This document shows positions 8,011 to 15,364 of a stretch of DNA of 26,955 nucleotides, in pieces (the first letter of the stretch is position 1; each line of letters opens with the position of its first letter). The translations under genes and the position numbers were made by a program. The notes beneath the pieces are model-generated. The model did not search any database. It saw nothing but the letters and a program-made list of their open reading frames with translations, and was not told the DNA's origin. The stretch spans positions 1 through 26,955 of the forward strand of contig JBJEFI010000151.1 in NCBI GenBank assembly GCA_051873875.1, given 5' to 3'. This DNA is from JBJEFI01 sp051873875 (GTDB taxonomy: Bacteria > Bacillota > Bacilli > Bacillales > Bacillaceae_G).

Positions 8011-8688
8011 ATGGAAATATTTAAACGAGGATTAATCGTATCGTGCCAAGCTTTAGAAGGAGAACCATTACATGGTGATGATACGATGGTGAAAATGGCA
8101 ATAGCTGCCGAACAAGGAGGAGCGATTGGATTTCGACTGAATGGAGTAAACGATATTATCAAAATTAGTAACATATCTACGTTGCCTAAAATAGGTATTA
8201 TTAAAAAAAAATACGAGGGATTTGATGTCATTATTACGCCTTCTATGCATGAGGTGGAACTTCTAGTAGAAAGCAATCCTGAAGTCATCGCGTTAGATGC
8301 CACATTTCGTAAACGACCAGATTTTTCTAATCCAACAGATTTTATTACCCACATTAAAGCAAACTACAACGTAAAAATAATGGCAGATGTTTCAACCTAT
8401 GAGGAAGGAATTGCTGCTGAAAAAGCGGGTGCAGATTTTATCGGTACCACATTATCTAGCTATACATCCTACACACAACATTCACCAAGACCTAATTTAG
8501 ACTTAATTTCAGCATTAGTAAAAATAATTAATGTACCACTTATAGCGGAAGGTAACTTTATTACGCCAGATCAAGCGGTAAAAGCACTAGAGCTTGGCGC
8601 TCATGCAGTCGTCGTTGGTGGTGCAATTACGAGACCTCAGCAAATTACAGAACGATTTAGTAGTGTTATAAATAATTTCTTAATTTAG
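8011..8688 (+). CDS. nanE: N-acetylmannosamine-6-phosphate 2-epimerase
   Basis: It converts ManNAc-6-phosphate to GlcNAc-6-phosphate, the last dedicated step of sialic-acid breakdown, in the cytoplasm. The 225-residue TIM barrel shows the family landmarks in order: GLIVSCQALEGEPL near the start, GAIGFRLNG, IGIIKK (candidate catalytic Lys66), ALDAT, MADVST, GTTLSSYT, IAEGN (Glu180) and VVVGGAITRP. The lysine and glutamate positions agree with those I recall as catalytic in the Clostridium perfringens enzyme. A purine-rich site, TAGTAGGTG, precedes the ATG. It is the first gene of an operon with a kinase, an RpiR regulator, an ABC importer and nanA, which confirms the pathway. Confidence 0.95.
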   Translation: MEIFKRGLIVSCQALEGEPLHGDDTMVKMAIAAEQGGAIGFRLNGVNDIIKISNISTLPKIGIIKKKYEGFDVIITPSMHEVELLVESNPEVIALDATFRKRPDFSNPTDFITHIKANYNVKIMADVSTYEEGIAAEKAGADFIGTTLSSYTSYTQHSPRPNLDLISALVKIINVPLIAEGNFITPDQAVKALELGAHAVVVGGAITRPQQITERFSSVINNFLI

Positions 8689-8706
8689 TAGAAAGAGTTG
8701 ATTACA

Positions 8707-9639
8707 TTGAAAAAATGTATTTCTCTAGATATCGGTGGCACATATATCAAGTATGGGATGATTTTAGAGAATGGTGAGCTTTTAAGTCAAGGAAAACAAC
8801 GCACAACGAAAAAAGGGGCTGCTTCATTGCTTGAACAAATTATAGTCATTATCGCGGAGTTATTAAAGGATAATCCAGATGTTATATGTATTGGTATCTC
8901 ATCTGCAGGGCAAATTGATTCTGAAACAGGAACGGTTTTGTTCGCAACAGATAACTTAAAAGGATGGACTGGTGTTCAATTAAAGGAAATAGTAGAGACT
9001 ACATTTGGTCTTATCTGTCATGTTGAAAATGATGTGAATGCAGCTGCTTTAGGAGAATTATATTTTGGAAAACATGAGTTACATAGTTTTCTTTGTTTAA
9101 CATATGGTACCGGAATTGGTGGGGCAATTATTCAACAACACAAACTATTATCAGGCAATCATTTTTGTGCTGGGGAATTTGGACATATGATTGTAGAGAA
9201 AAAGGGAAGAACATGCAATTGTGGAAATAGAGGCTGCTATGAGCAGTATGCTTCTATAAACGCTTTAATAAATGGTGCAACAAAGCAATTAAGTGCAGAA
9301 TCATTTTCTGCCCATTTGGGCGCTGAATGGCTCTTTGACCACTATGATAAAAACGAAAGAGTAAGAGATTTATTGGATGACTATTTTTATCATGTTTCCC
9401 TTGGACTTGTAAATTTAATTCATATTTTTAATCCACCAGCAATTATTTTAGGCGGCGCCATTAGTAAAAATAATCTATTTATCTCGAAAGTAAAGGAATT
9501 TACTTTTGAAAATATTATGCCTTCGTTTCGAAAGGATTTACGCATTTTAGCTGCAAGTTTACATAATGATGCATCACTTTTAGGTGCTGCCATTCCATTT
9601 TTGAAAGGAGTTACGAATGATGCCGCAACAAATTATTGA
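8707..9639 (+). CDS. nanK: ROK-family kinase, probably N-acetylmannosamine kinase
   Basis: It phosphorylates ManNAc to ManNAc-6-phosphate with ATP, feeding NanE. ROK-family landmarks are an N-terminal phosphate loop DIGGTYIKYG, the catalytic Asp in ENDVNAAALGE, YGTGIGGAI, and the zinc site GHM...CNCGNRGCYEQY, with His and three Cys all present. The C-terminal NPPAIILGGAIS is also typical. A TTG at 8698 is in frame, but the purine-rich site GAAAGAG (8691-8697) abuts it and is 9 bases from the TTG at 8707, so I use 8707 (310 residues). The ROK family also includes glucokinases; ManNAc specificity is assigned from its place between nanE and the nan regulator. Confidence 0.85.
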   Translation: MKKCISLDIGGTYIKYGMILENGELLSQGKQRTTKKGAASLLEQIIVIIAELLKDNPDVICIGISSAGQIDSETGTVLFATDNLKGWTGVQLKEIVETTFGLICHVENDVNAAALGELYFGKHELHSFLCLTYGTGIGGAIIQQHKLLSGNHFCAGEFGHMIVEKKGRTCNCGNRGCYEQYASINALINGATKQLSAESFSAHLGAEWLFDHYDKNERVRDLLDDYFYHVSLGLVNLIHIFNPPAIILGGAISKNNLFISKVKEFTFENIMPSFRKDLRILAASLHNDASLLGAAIPFLKGVTNDAATNY

Positions 9640-10486
9640 TATAAAAGCGCATCTAAATAGTTTATATAATTCGTTGACGAAATCAGAAAAGATCATTGCT
9701 GATTTTGTTTTAAAGGATCAAGAGAAAATTGTCTATGCTTCGATAACAGATTTAGCCAATGAAATTGGCGTTGGAGAATCAACAATTATTCGATTTTGTA
9801 AAAAACTAGGGTTTCAAAGTTATCAAAATTTCAAATTAACCCTTGGTCAAAATATCGTGAATAGTTCCTATACGCCTTATAGCGAGTTAGATATTGAAAT
9901 AAAGGAAGATGACTCTATTAAGGAAATGCTTGAAAAGACGATTAACATTAATATTTCAGCCTTACACGAAACACTTGCATTATTAGACCCAAATGAAGTG
10001 CAAAGAGCTGTCGATATTATTGCTCAATCAAATAAAGTATTTTTCTGTGGAGCAGGTGTATCAGAGGTAACGGCTCGTGATGCAGCATATCGTTTACTAC
10101 GGATAGGGGTTAATTCTTTTTCTGTCGATAACTATCATTTTCAACGAATGCAAGCATCTTTACTTACTCCAAATGATGTGATTGTCGGTATTTCTCATTC
10201 TGGAAAAACACAAGATGTACAGGAAGTAATCGAAATTGCCAAGGAGAAAGGGGCAAAGGTTATTTGCATTACTCATAATCGCCATTCTCTTATTACAAAA
10301 ATTTCTGATGTTGTTCTTTTACATGGTTCAAAACAAAAGCTACTTCAAGGTGGGGCGTTATCAAGTAAAATGTGCCAATTAATGATTATTGATTGTTTAT
10401 ATAATGGATTATTTTTAAAGCTTGGTGATGTGGCATTAGAAAATAAAAATACGACCTTTAAATCTATCTTAAATCGCTTTATATAA
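9617..10486 (+). CDS. RpiR-family transcription regulator with SIS domain, probable regulator of the nan operon
   Basis: This is a DNA-binding regulator that senses a phosphosugar. An RpiR helix-turn-helix occupies residues 1-77 (ITDLANEIGVGESTIIRFCKKLGF), and a SIS sugar-phosphate-binding domain spans about 115-250 (VFFCGAGVSEVTARDAAYRL and GISHSGKTQDVQEVIEIA). It overlaps the end of the kinase gene by 23 bases, with AAGGAG at 9605-9610; starts at 9617 or 9620 are both workable. RpiR-type regulators control sialic-acid genes in Vibrio, Haemophilus and staphylococci, where ManNAc-6-P or GlcN-6-P are effectors. By position the effector here is likely ManNAc-6-P, and the operator the repeats at 7870-7920. 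Whether it represses is inferred. Confidence 0.9.
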   Translation: MMPQQIIDIKAHLNSLYNSLTKSEKIIADFVLKDQEKIVYASITDLANEIGVGESTIIRFCKKLGFQSYQNFKLTLGQNIVNSSYTPYSELDIEIKEDDSIKEMLEKTININISALHETLALLDPNEVQRAVDIIAQSNKVFFCGAGVSEVTARDAAYRLLRIGVNSFSVDNYHFQRMQASLLTPNDVIVGISHSGKTQDVQEVIEIAKEKGAKVICITHNRHSLITKISDVVLLHGSKQKLLQGGALSSKMCQLMIIDCLYNGLFLKLGDVALENKNTTFKSILNRFI

Positions 10487-10507
10487 AGGCTTTTCCATTT
10501 TCCCTTT

Positions 10508-10535
10508 TTGTCATTGTCATCATTTTACGTACTAT
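10508..10535 (+). promoter_or_regulatory. Candidate internal promoter before the sialic-acid binding-protein gene
   Basis: TTGTCA (10508-10513) and TACTAT (10530-10535) are separated by 16 bases. The -35 fits well and the -10 is imperfect. It would let the transporter genes be expressed apart from nanE-nanK. Confidence 0.35.
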
Positions 10536-10588
10536 TTTAAGGGGGAGAATGACTATATAAATATATTTCTTATTAGGGGGAAATAAAG

Positions 10589-11932
10589 ATGGGGTTAAGT
10601 AAAAAGTTTGTAGGCATTTTGGCGTCAGCTGCGATTGCAACTAGTGTATTAGCTGGTTGTGGTATTAGCCCATCCTCAAAAAAGACAGAGGATGGAAAGG
10701 ATTCAGGAAACAAAAATAAGCAAGTTGAAATTACTTTTTGGAACTATCCAAACTTCGAAGTAATTGATAATAAGCCTGGTAAATATGAAGAAGAAATTGT
10801 TGCAGCTTTCAATAAAAAATATCCGGATATTAAAGTAAATGTAGAAATGATTTCCTTTAATGGTGGACCAGAAAAAATAAATGCTGCCATTGCTTCTAAA
10901 ACACAGCCAGATGTTGTCTTCGATTTTCCAGGTCGTATTATTGAATACGGAAGACAAGGTATTTTGGCACCACTTGATGATATGTTAAAGGGTGGCGATA
11001 AAACAGATATTCCAAATGTCATTTTAGATGCTTCTTCTTTAGATGGAAAATTGTATATGTATCCTTTCAATACAACGCCAAACATGATGGCATTTAATAA
11101 AACATTAATCGAAAAGCTTGGCTTATTAGATATGCTACCATTGAAAAATCCAGATCGTTCTTGGACAGTAGATGACTATACAAAACTATTAAAAGCAATT
11201 AAAGAAAAAGCACCAAAAGATGTGACGCCAGTCGTTGTTTATAGTAAAACGAACCAAGGAGACCAAGCAACTCGTGCATTAGTATCTAACTTATATGGTG
11301 GAAAAACAATCTCTGACGATAAGTCGGAATATTTAATGAATTCATCTGAAGCAGTGAAAGCGATGGAGTGGATACAAACTGGTATTAAAGATGGCTATAT
11401 TTTAAAAGGTGGCGAAGCAATGACTTCAGGCGATGCTATCGATATGTATTTACAAGGTAAAGCAGCCTCTACAATCATTTATTCACCAGTTTTAAAGAAA
11501 ACAAGTGATGCAAAGAAAACAACACCGTTTGAAGATATTTTTGTTCCATTCCCATCACCAAATAAACCACAACTTGAAGCATTTATTGGTGGATTTGGTA
11601 TTTTCGATAAAGGGGATAAAGCAAAAGTAGATGCTGCTAAGAAGTTTGTAGACTTTGTAGCTAATGATTCTGAATGGGGTAAAAAGAATTTGCTTTCAAC
11701 AGGTGCTTTCTCTGTACGTCAATCCATTACAAATTTATATAACGATGAGGAATCGAAATATGCAGAGCAAATGGTTAAGTATTTAGGAACATATTACAAT
11801 GCTGTTCCTGGTTTTGCTGAAATGAGAACGTTTTGGTTCCCAGCAATTCAAAGTGTGACACTAGGCACTAAAAAACCAAAAGAAGCATTAGATGAATTTG
11901 TTAAGAAATCAAATGAACTATTAAAGAAATAA
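10589..11932 (+). CDS. Lipoprotein sugar-binding protein of a CUT1 ABC importer, probably for sialic acid
   Basis: This is the extracellular receptor of the importer whose two permeases follow. The signal peptide ends in the lipobox LAGC with Cys24. The 447-residue chain is a family-1 (MalE/UgpB-like) carbohydrate-binding fold: EITFWNYPNF at the start of the mature domain, then FNKKYPDIKVNVEM, and a C-terminal KKPKEALDEFVKKSNELL. The start is ATG 10589 with AGGGGG upstream. It lies inside a complete nan operon, so N-acetylneuraminate is the likely ligand, like the SatABC importer of Streptococcus pneumoniae. The binding residues for the sialic-acid carboxylate cannot be assigned by eye. Confidence 0.85.
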   Translation: MGLSKKFVGILASAAIATSVLAGCGISPSSKKTEDGKDSGNKNKQVEITFWNYPNFEVIDNKPGKYEEEIVAAFNKKYPDIKVNVEMISFNGGPEKINAAIASKTQPDVVFDFPGRIIEYGRQGILAPLDDMLKGGDKTDIPNVILDASSLDGKLYMYPFNTTPNMMAFNKTLIEKLGLLDMLPLKNPDRSWTVDDYTKLLKAIKEKAPKDVTPVVVYSKTNQGDQATRALVSNLYGGKTISDDKSEYLMNSSEAVKAMEWIQTGIKDGYILKGGEAMTSGDAIDMYLQGKAASTIIYSPVLKKTSDAKKTTPFEDIFVPFPSPNKPQLEAFIGGFGIFDKGDKAKVDAAKKFVDFVANDSEWGKKNLLSTGAFSVRQSITNLYNDEESKYAEQMVKYLGTYYNAVPGFAEMRTFWFPAIQSVTLGTKKPKEALDEFVKKSNELLKK

Positions 11933-11957
11933 GTTTATTTGAATGACCTATTAGAGA

Positions 11958-11989
11958 AAAGGTGTGATGATAGGCTTCGTCTCACCTTT
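11958..11989 (+). terminator. Intercistronic hairpin after the sugar-binding-protein gene
   Basis: AAAGGTG (11958-11964) pairs with CACCTTT (11983-11989); outer bases AATGA (11942-11946) and TCATT (11994-11998) can extend it. No U-run follows directly, so it is more likely an mRNA-stabilising or processing element than a terminator. Confidence 0.4.
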
Positions 11990-12029
11990 CTATTCATTTT
12001 AGGAAATTAGTTAGACAGGATGTGTTTAG

Positions 12030-12971
12030 ATGAAAGGTACTTTACAAACCGAAGTGACGCCCGCTACGATGCCAAAATCGAAAAAGAAAAAGCTGAAATA
12101 TAATTACCATATTAAAAGCTGGATTGCAGGTTACTTGTTTTTATTACCTGTTCTAATATTTTTCGTTGCATTTGTAGCTGTCCCAATGCTACGTGGAATA
12201 AACGTTAGTTTTTATAATTATTCTTTAAATACTTTTGATTATGTTGGGTTTGGTAATTATAAAACGCTATTTAATGATGATGTATTTAAGACATCATTGA
12301 TCAATACGATTCTCATTGTAGTAGGAAGTGTTCCGTTAGTTATTATTTTTTCTTTATTTGTTTCTTTAAATATATATCGTAAATCAGCATGGCTTCGTTC
12401 CTTTTTTCGTGGGATTTTTTATTTGCCAGCAATTTCTTCTATCGTATCAATTACCATTGTTTGGGGTTGGATTTATCATCCACAATATGGGATTTTAAAT
12501 TACCTTTTAGGATTAGGTGGTGTCAAACCTATTTCTTGGCTAGGTGATCCAAAATATGCGTTAATGGCGATTGTTTTCGTATTAATTACTACATCAGTTG
12601 GACAGCCAATTATTTTGTATGTGGCTTCATTAGGCAATATTCCATCTTCTTATTTTGAAGCGGCAGAAATAGATGGGGCATCCTCATGGCAAATGTTTAA
12701 ACATATTACGTGGCCACTATTAATGCCTACTAGCTTGTATATCATCATCATCACCACGATTAACTCATTTCAATGTTTCTCATTAATTCAACTCCTAACA
12801 TCCGGGGGACCATCGTATCATACGAGTACATTAATGTACTTAATTTATGAAAAAGCCTTTACGTTAAATCAGTATGGCTTATCATCTGCCATTGGTGTTA
12901 TTTTGGCAATTATCATCATTATCATTTCAATTATTCAATATCGATATTTAGGTAGCGATGTAGAGTATTAA
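12030..12971 (+). CDS. CUT1 sugar ABC permease, MalF/UgpA-type
   Basis: This is one of two membrane subunits of the sialic-acid-type importer. The 313-residue chain has a charged cytoplasmic N-terminus (SKKKKLK) and about six membrane spans. The family EAA loop EAAEIDGASSWQMFKHITWPLL lies near residues 210-232, where the ATPase docks. It starts after the hairpin that follows the binding-protein gene; the ribosome binding site AGGA (12017-12020) is weak, consistent with less permease than receptor. The sugar assigned depends on the operon, not on this sequence. Confidence 0.9.
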   Translation: MKGTLQTEVTPATMPKSKKKKLKYNYHIKSWIAGYLFLLPVLIFFVAFVAVPMLRGINVSFYNYSLNTFDYVGFGNYKTLFNDDVFKTSLINTILIVVGSVPLVIIFSLFVSLNIYRKSAWLRSFFRGIFYLPAISSIVSITIVWGWIYHPQYGILNYLLGLGGVKPISWLGDPKYALMAIVFVLITTSVGQPIILYVASLGNIPSSYFEAAEIDGASSWQMFKHITWPLLMPTSLYIIIITTINSFQCFSLIQLLTSGGPSYHTSTLMYLIYEKAFTLNQYGLSSAIGVILAIIIIIISIIQYRYLGSDVEY

Positions 12972-12992
12972 AGTTAGGAGGTAACGATACGC

Positions 12993-13814
12993 TTGAAGAA
13001 ACAGATAAGTTTTAGCAGTGGAATATCAACACTCATACTAATTGGTTTAACAGTCTTTTTTATCTTTCCATTTTATTGGATTGTAACAGGCTCTTTTAAA
13101 ATTCAAAATGTGGCCATTCAAATACCACCTGAATGGTTTCCGAAAGTTCCAACGATACAAAACTACGTGGATTTGTTTCATTCGCCAGTGTTACGTTGGA
13201 GTTTTAATAGTTTTTTTATTGCTATATGTACGATGGTTTTGGTTTGTTTAACATCGGCCATGGCTGGTTATGCTCTTGCAAAAATTAAATTTCCAGGACG
13301 TAAAATTATCTTTTGGCTATTTATTGGTGCGATGGCATTGCCGAAGCAAGTAATTATGATTCCGCTATTTACAATACTTGGTGAACTTGAATGGGTAAAT
13401 ACGTATCAAGGATTAATTCTTCCAGCAGTTGGTTGGCCTTTTGGGGTCTTTTTAATGAAGCAATTTACTCAAACGATACCAGACGAATTAATTGAAGCGG
13501 CGAAAATGGATGGTTGTTCTGAATTTCGGATTTTCTGGACGATTATTTTACCTATTGTAAAACCTGGAATTGGTGCGTTAGCTATCTTTACGTTTATTTC
13601 ATCTTGGAACGATTATTTTATGCAATTAATTTTGATTCGAAGCAATGATATGCAAACTTTACCGCTTGGAATCGCCCTTTTACAAATGGAATTTACAACG
13701 AACTATGGTCTTATGATGGCAGGAGCTGCATTAGCTTCCTTACCAATGATCGTCATTTTCTTATTATTCCAACGCTACTTTACACAAGGAGTAACAATGG
13801 GAGCAATTAAATAG
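12993..13814 (+). CDS. CUT1 sugar ABC permease, MalG/UgpE-type
   Basis: This is the second membrane subunit, pairing with the MalF-type protein 21 bases upstream. The 273 residues hold about six spans. It has an ALPKQVIMIPLF region typical of MalG-type permeases and the EAA loop EAAKMDGCSEFRIFWTIILPIVKPG near 168-192. The start is TTG 12993, supported by AGGAGG at 12976-12981. No ATPase gene follows; the next gene is nanA. CUT1 importers in Firmicutes commonly share an MsmX/MsmK-type ATPase encoded elsewhere, and that is expected here. Confidence 0.9.
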   Translation: MKKQISFSSGISTLILIGLTVFFIFPFYWIVTGSFKIQNVAIQIPPEWFPKVPTIQNYVDLFHSPVLRWSFNSFFIAICTMVLVCLTSAMAGYALAKIKFPGRKIIFWLFIGAMALPKQVIMIPLFTILGELEWVNTYQGLILPAVGWPFGVFLMKQFTQTIPDELIEAAKMDGCSEFRIFWTIILPIVKPGIGALAIFTFISSWNDYFMQLILIRSNDMQTLPLGIALLQMEFTTNYGLMMAGAALASLPMIVIFLLFQRYFTQGVTMGAIK

Positions 13815-13830
13815 AAAGAAGGATTTCTTC

Positions 13831-14754
13831 ATGGCTAAAATAGATAAGTATAAAGGCATTATCGTCGCGTTTTATGCATGTTTTGATGATGACGGAAATG
13901 TAAGTGTTGAGAGAACAAAACAATTAGCCCGTTTTTATGTTGAAAAAGGGGTAAAAGGTTTATATGTAAATGGAAGTTCAGGAGAAGGATTTTTACTTTC
14001 GGTTGAGGAACGAAAAGAAATTTTGGCAGCTGTTATGGAGGAAGTAAGAAATGAACTTACTGTAATTGCTCACGTTGCTGCCGTTTCAACAAGGGATAGC
14101 ATTGCACTTGCCCAACATGCAGAAATGGTAGGGGTAGATGCCTTATCTGCGGTGCCGAGTGTCTATTATCGCATTCCCGAAAGAAGTATCGAAAAATATT
14201 GGAATGACATTATAGATAGTACAAACTTAGATTTTATTATTTATAACATTCCACAAACGACAGGTTATCAATTATCGACTATTTTATTTAAGAAAATGAT
14301 TCAAAATGAAAAGGTAATTGGCGTCAAAAATTCTTCCATGCCACCGTTAGATATTCAACAATTTAAAGCAATTGGTGGTAACGACTTTTTAGTATTAAAT
14401 GGTCCAGATGAGCAATATATAGCTGGAAGAATGATGGGTGCCGATGGTGGAATTGGTGGAACATATGGTATTATGCCAGAATTATTTTTAGAACTAGAAA
14501 AATGTATCGTCAATGGACAGTTGGAAAAAGCTCAAGTATTACAAAATGAAATTAATGACATCATTTTTTGTTTATTGGATTTTCCTAACTTATATAGTGC
14601 TGCAAAAGAGGTACTAAAATTAAGAGGTATTAATATTGGCACAGCTCGTTTACCACTTGAGCCAGTTCCTGCCAAAGAATTAGAAAAAGTAACAGTATTA
14701 CATCAAAAGTTGATGCAATACATTAATAAATATATTCCTTCCAATCAATTATAG
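13831..14754 (+). CDS. nanA: N-acetylneuraminate lyase (DHDPS/NAL family)
   Basis: It cleaves N-acetylneuraminate to ManNAc and pyruvate in the cytoplasm, the first step after import. The TIM barrel of 307 residues has the GSSGEG pyruvate-carboxylate motif (48-53), VPSVYYR, catalytic Tyr138 in IIYNIPQTTG and the Schiff-base Lys166 in VIGVKNSS. These sit one residue from the E. coli enzyme's Tyr137 and Lys165. Other members of the family (dihydrodipicolinate synthase, KDG aldolase) share the fold, but nanE, nanK and the RpiR gene in the same operon favour the sialic-acid enzyme. A purine-rich site (AGAAGGA) precedes the ATG. It is the last gene before a strong terminator. Confidence 0.93.
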   Translation: MAKIDKYKGIIVAFYACFDDDGNVSVERTKQLARFYVEKGVKGLYVNGSSGEGFLLSVEERKEILAAVMEEVRNELTVIAHVAAVSTRDSIALAQHAEMVGVDALSAVPSVYYRIPERSIEKYWNDIIDSTNLDFIIYNIPQTTGYQLSTILFKKMIQNEKVIGVKNSSMPPLDIQQFKAIGGNDFLVLNGPDEQYIAGRMMGADGGIGGTYGIMPELFLELEKCIVNGQLEKAQVLQNEINDIIFCLLDFPNLYSAAKEVLKLRGINIGTARLPLEPVPAKELEKVTVLHQKLMQYINKYIPSNQL

Positions 14755-14765
14755 ATGCTTTACTT

Positions 14766-14798
14766 ATCCACCTTGTATGAGGTGGATTTTTTATTTTT
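14766..14798 (+). terminator. Rho-independent terminator of the nan operon
   Basis: ATCCACCT (14766-14773) pairs perfectly with AGGTGGAT (14780-14787) around a 6-base loop and is followed by TTTTTATTTTT. It ends the operon. Confidence 0.9.
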
Positions 14799-14872
14799 AA
14801 ATAGTATATAACAGTTGATTGAAACGAGCAAACGTTCTGTAATATATTAGATTAATAAGCATAGTTTGCCTT

Positions 14873-14899
14873 TTTACAATCCAAACTAATGTGTATAAT
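14873..14899 (+). promoter_or_regulatory. Candidate sigma-A promoter of the VOC-family gene
   Basis: A perfect TATAAT (14894-14899) lies 38 bases before the start codon. The best -35 is TTTACA (14873-14878) at 15 bases, or TTTTAC at 16, so spacing is slightly short. Confidence 0.5.
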
Positions 14900-14936
14900 A
14901 GGATAATGAAATTACATAATTTGAGGAGTAAATCAT

Positions 14937-15317
14937 ATGATTAACAAAATAGGTAAAATAACAATTTACGTAAATAATCAAGCAGAAGCAAAGGAATTCT
15001 GGACAAAGAAGATGAAGTTTGTCGTAAAGTTTGAACAACAAATGGGGCCAAATATGACATGGTTAGAAGTAGGTCCTAGTGAAAGCGAATTTACAACGTT
15101 TGTTTTATACGATAAAGAAATGATGAAGAAACAAAATCCAGCAGCAAACGTACTTCACCCATCGATTCTTTTAAGCACGACAGATATTGATGCAGCATAT
15201 GCTGAGTTACAAGAAAATGGGGTAGAAGTAGGCAAGATGATGAGAATGCCTTATGGAACTATGTTCTCATTTAAAGATCAAGATGGAAATGATTATATAC
15301 TTCGTGAAGATAAATAA
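14937..15317 (+). CDS. VOC-superfamily (glyoxalase/bleomycin-resistance fold) protein
   Basis: This is a small cytoplasmic protein of the vicinal-oxygen-chelate fold. The 126 residues form the two usual beta-alpha-beta-beta-beta halves: INKIGKITIYVNNQAEAKEFWTKKM at the start and FSFKDQDGNDYILRE at the end, the standard closing strand. The gene has its own promoter and a good GAGGAG site before the ATG, and is monocistronic between two terminators. Substrate is unknown: members include glyoxalases, dioxygenases and antibiotic-binding proteins. The usual metal ligand His in the first strand is not evident (KITIYVNN), so it may be a binding rather than a catalytic member. The assignment is to family level only. 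Confidence 0.85.
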   Translation: MINKIGKITIYVNNQAEAKEFWTKKMKFVVKFEQQMGPNMTWLEVGPSESEFTTFVLYDKEMMKKQNPAANVLHPSILLSTTDIDAAYAELQENGVEVGKMMRMPYGTMFSFKDQDGNDYILREDK

Positions 15318-15360
15318 GAAAAAAGGTGGATGTTAAGTCAATCCGCCTTTTTTCTTATTT
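15312..15360. terminator. Bidirectional terminator between the VOC gene and swrC
   Basis: A 20-bp stem (15312-15331 with 15341-15360), with one G-U pair and a 9-base loop, carries T-runs on both strands. It overlaps the stop codon of the VOC gene and lies 5 bases from the end of the convergent RND gene, so it serves both. Confidence 0.9.
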
Positions 15361-15364
15361 ATTA

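Noticed and set aside
10703..11085. Two overlapping minus-strand open frames
   Set aside because: They are antisense to a well-supported sugar-binding lipoprotein gene and show no start signal or family features.
14825..14842. A cre-like site near GAGCAAACGTTCTG upstream of the VOC gene
   Set aside because: The order of the conserved bases does not fit the cre consensus on either strand.
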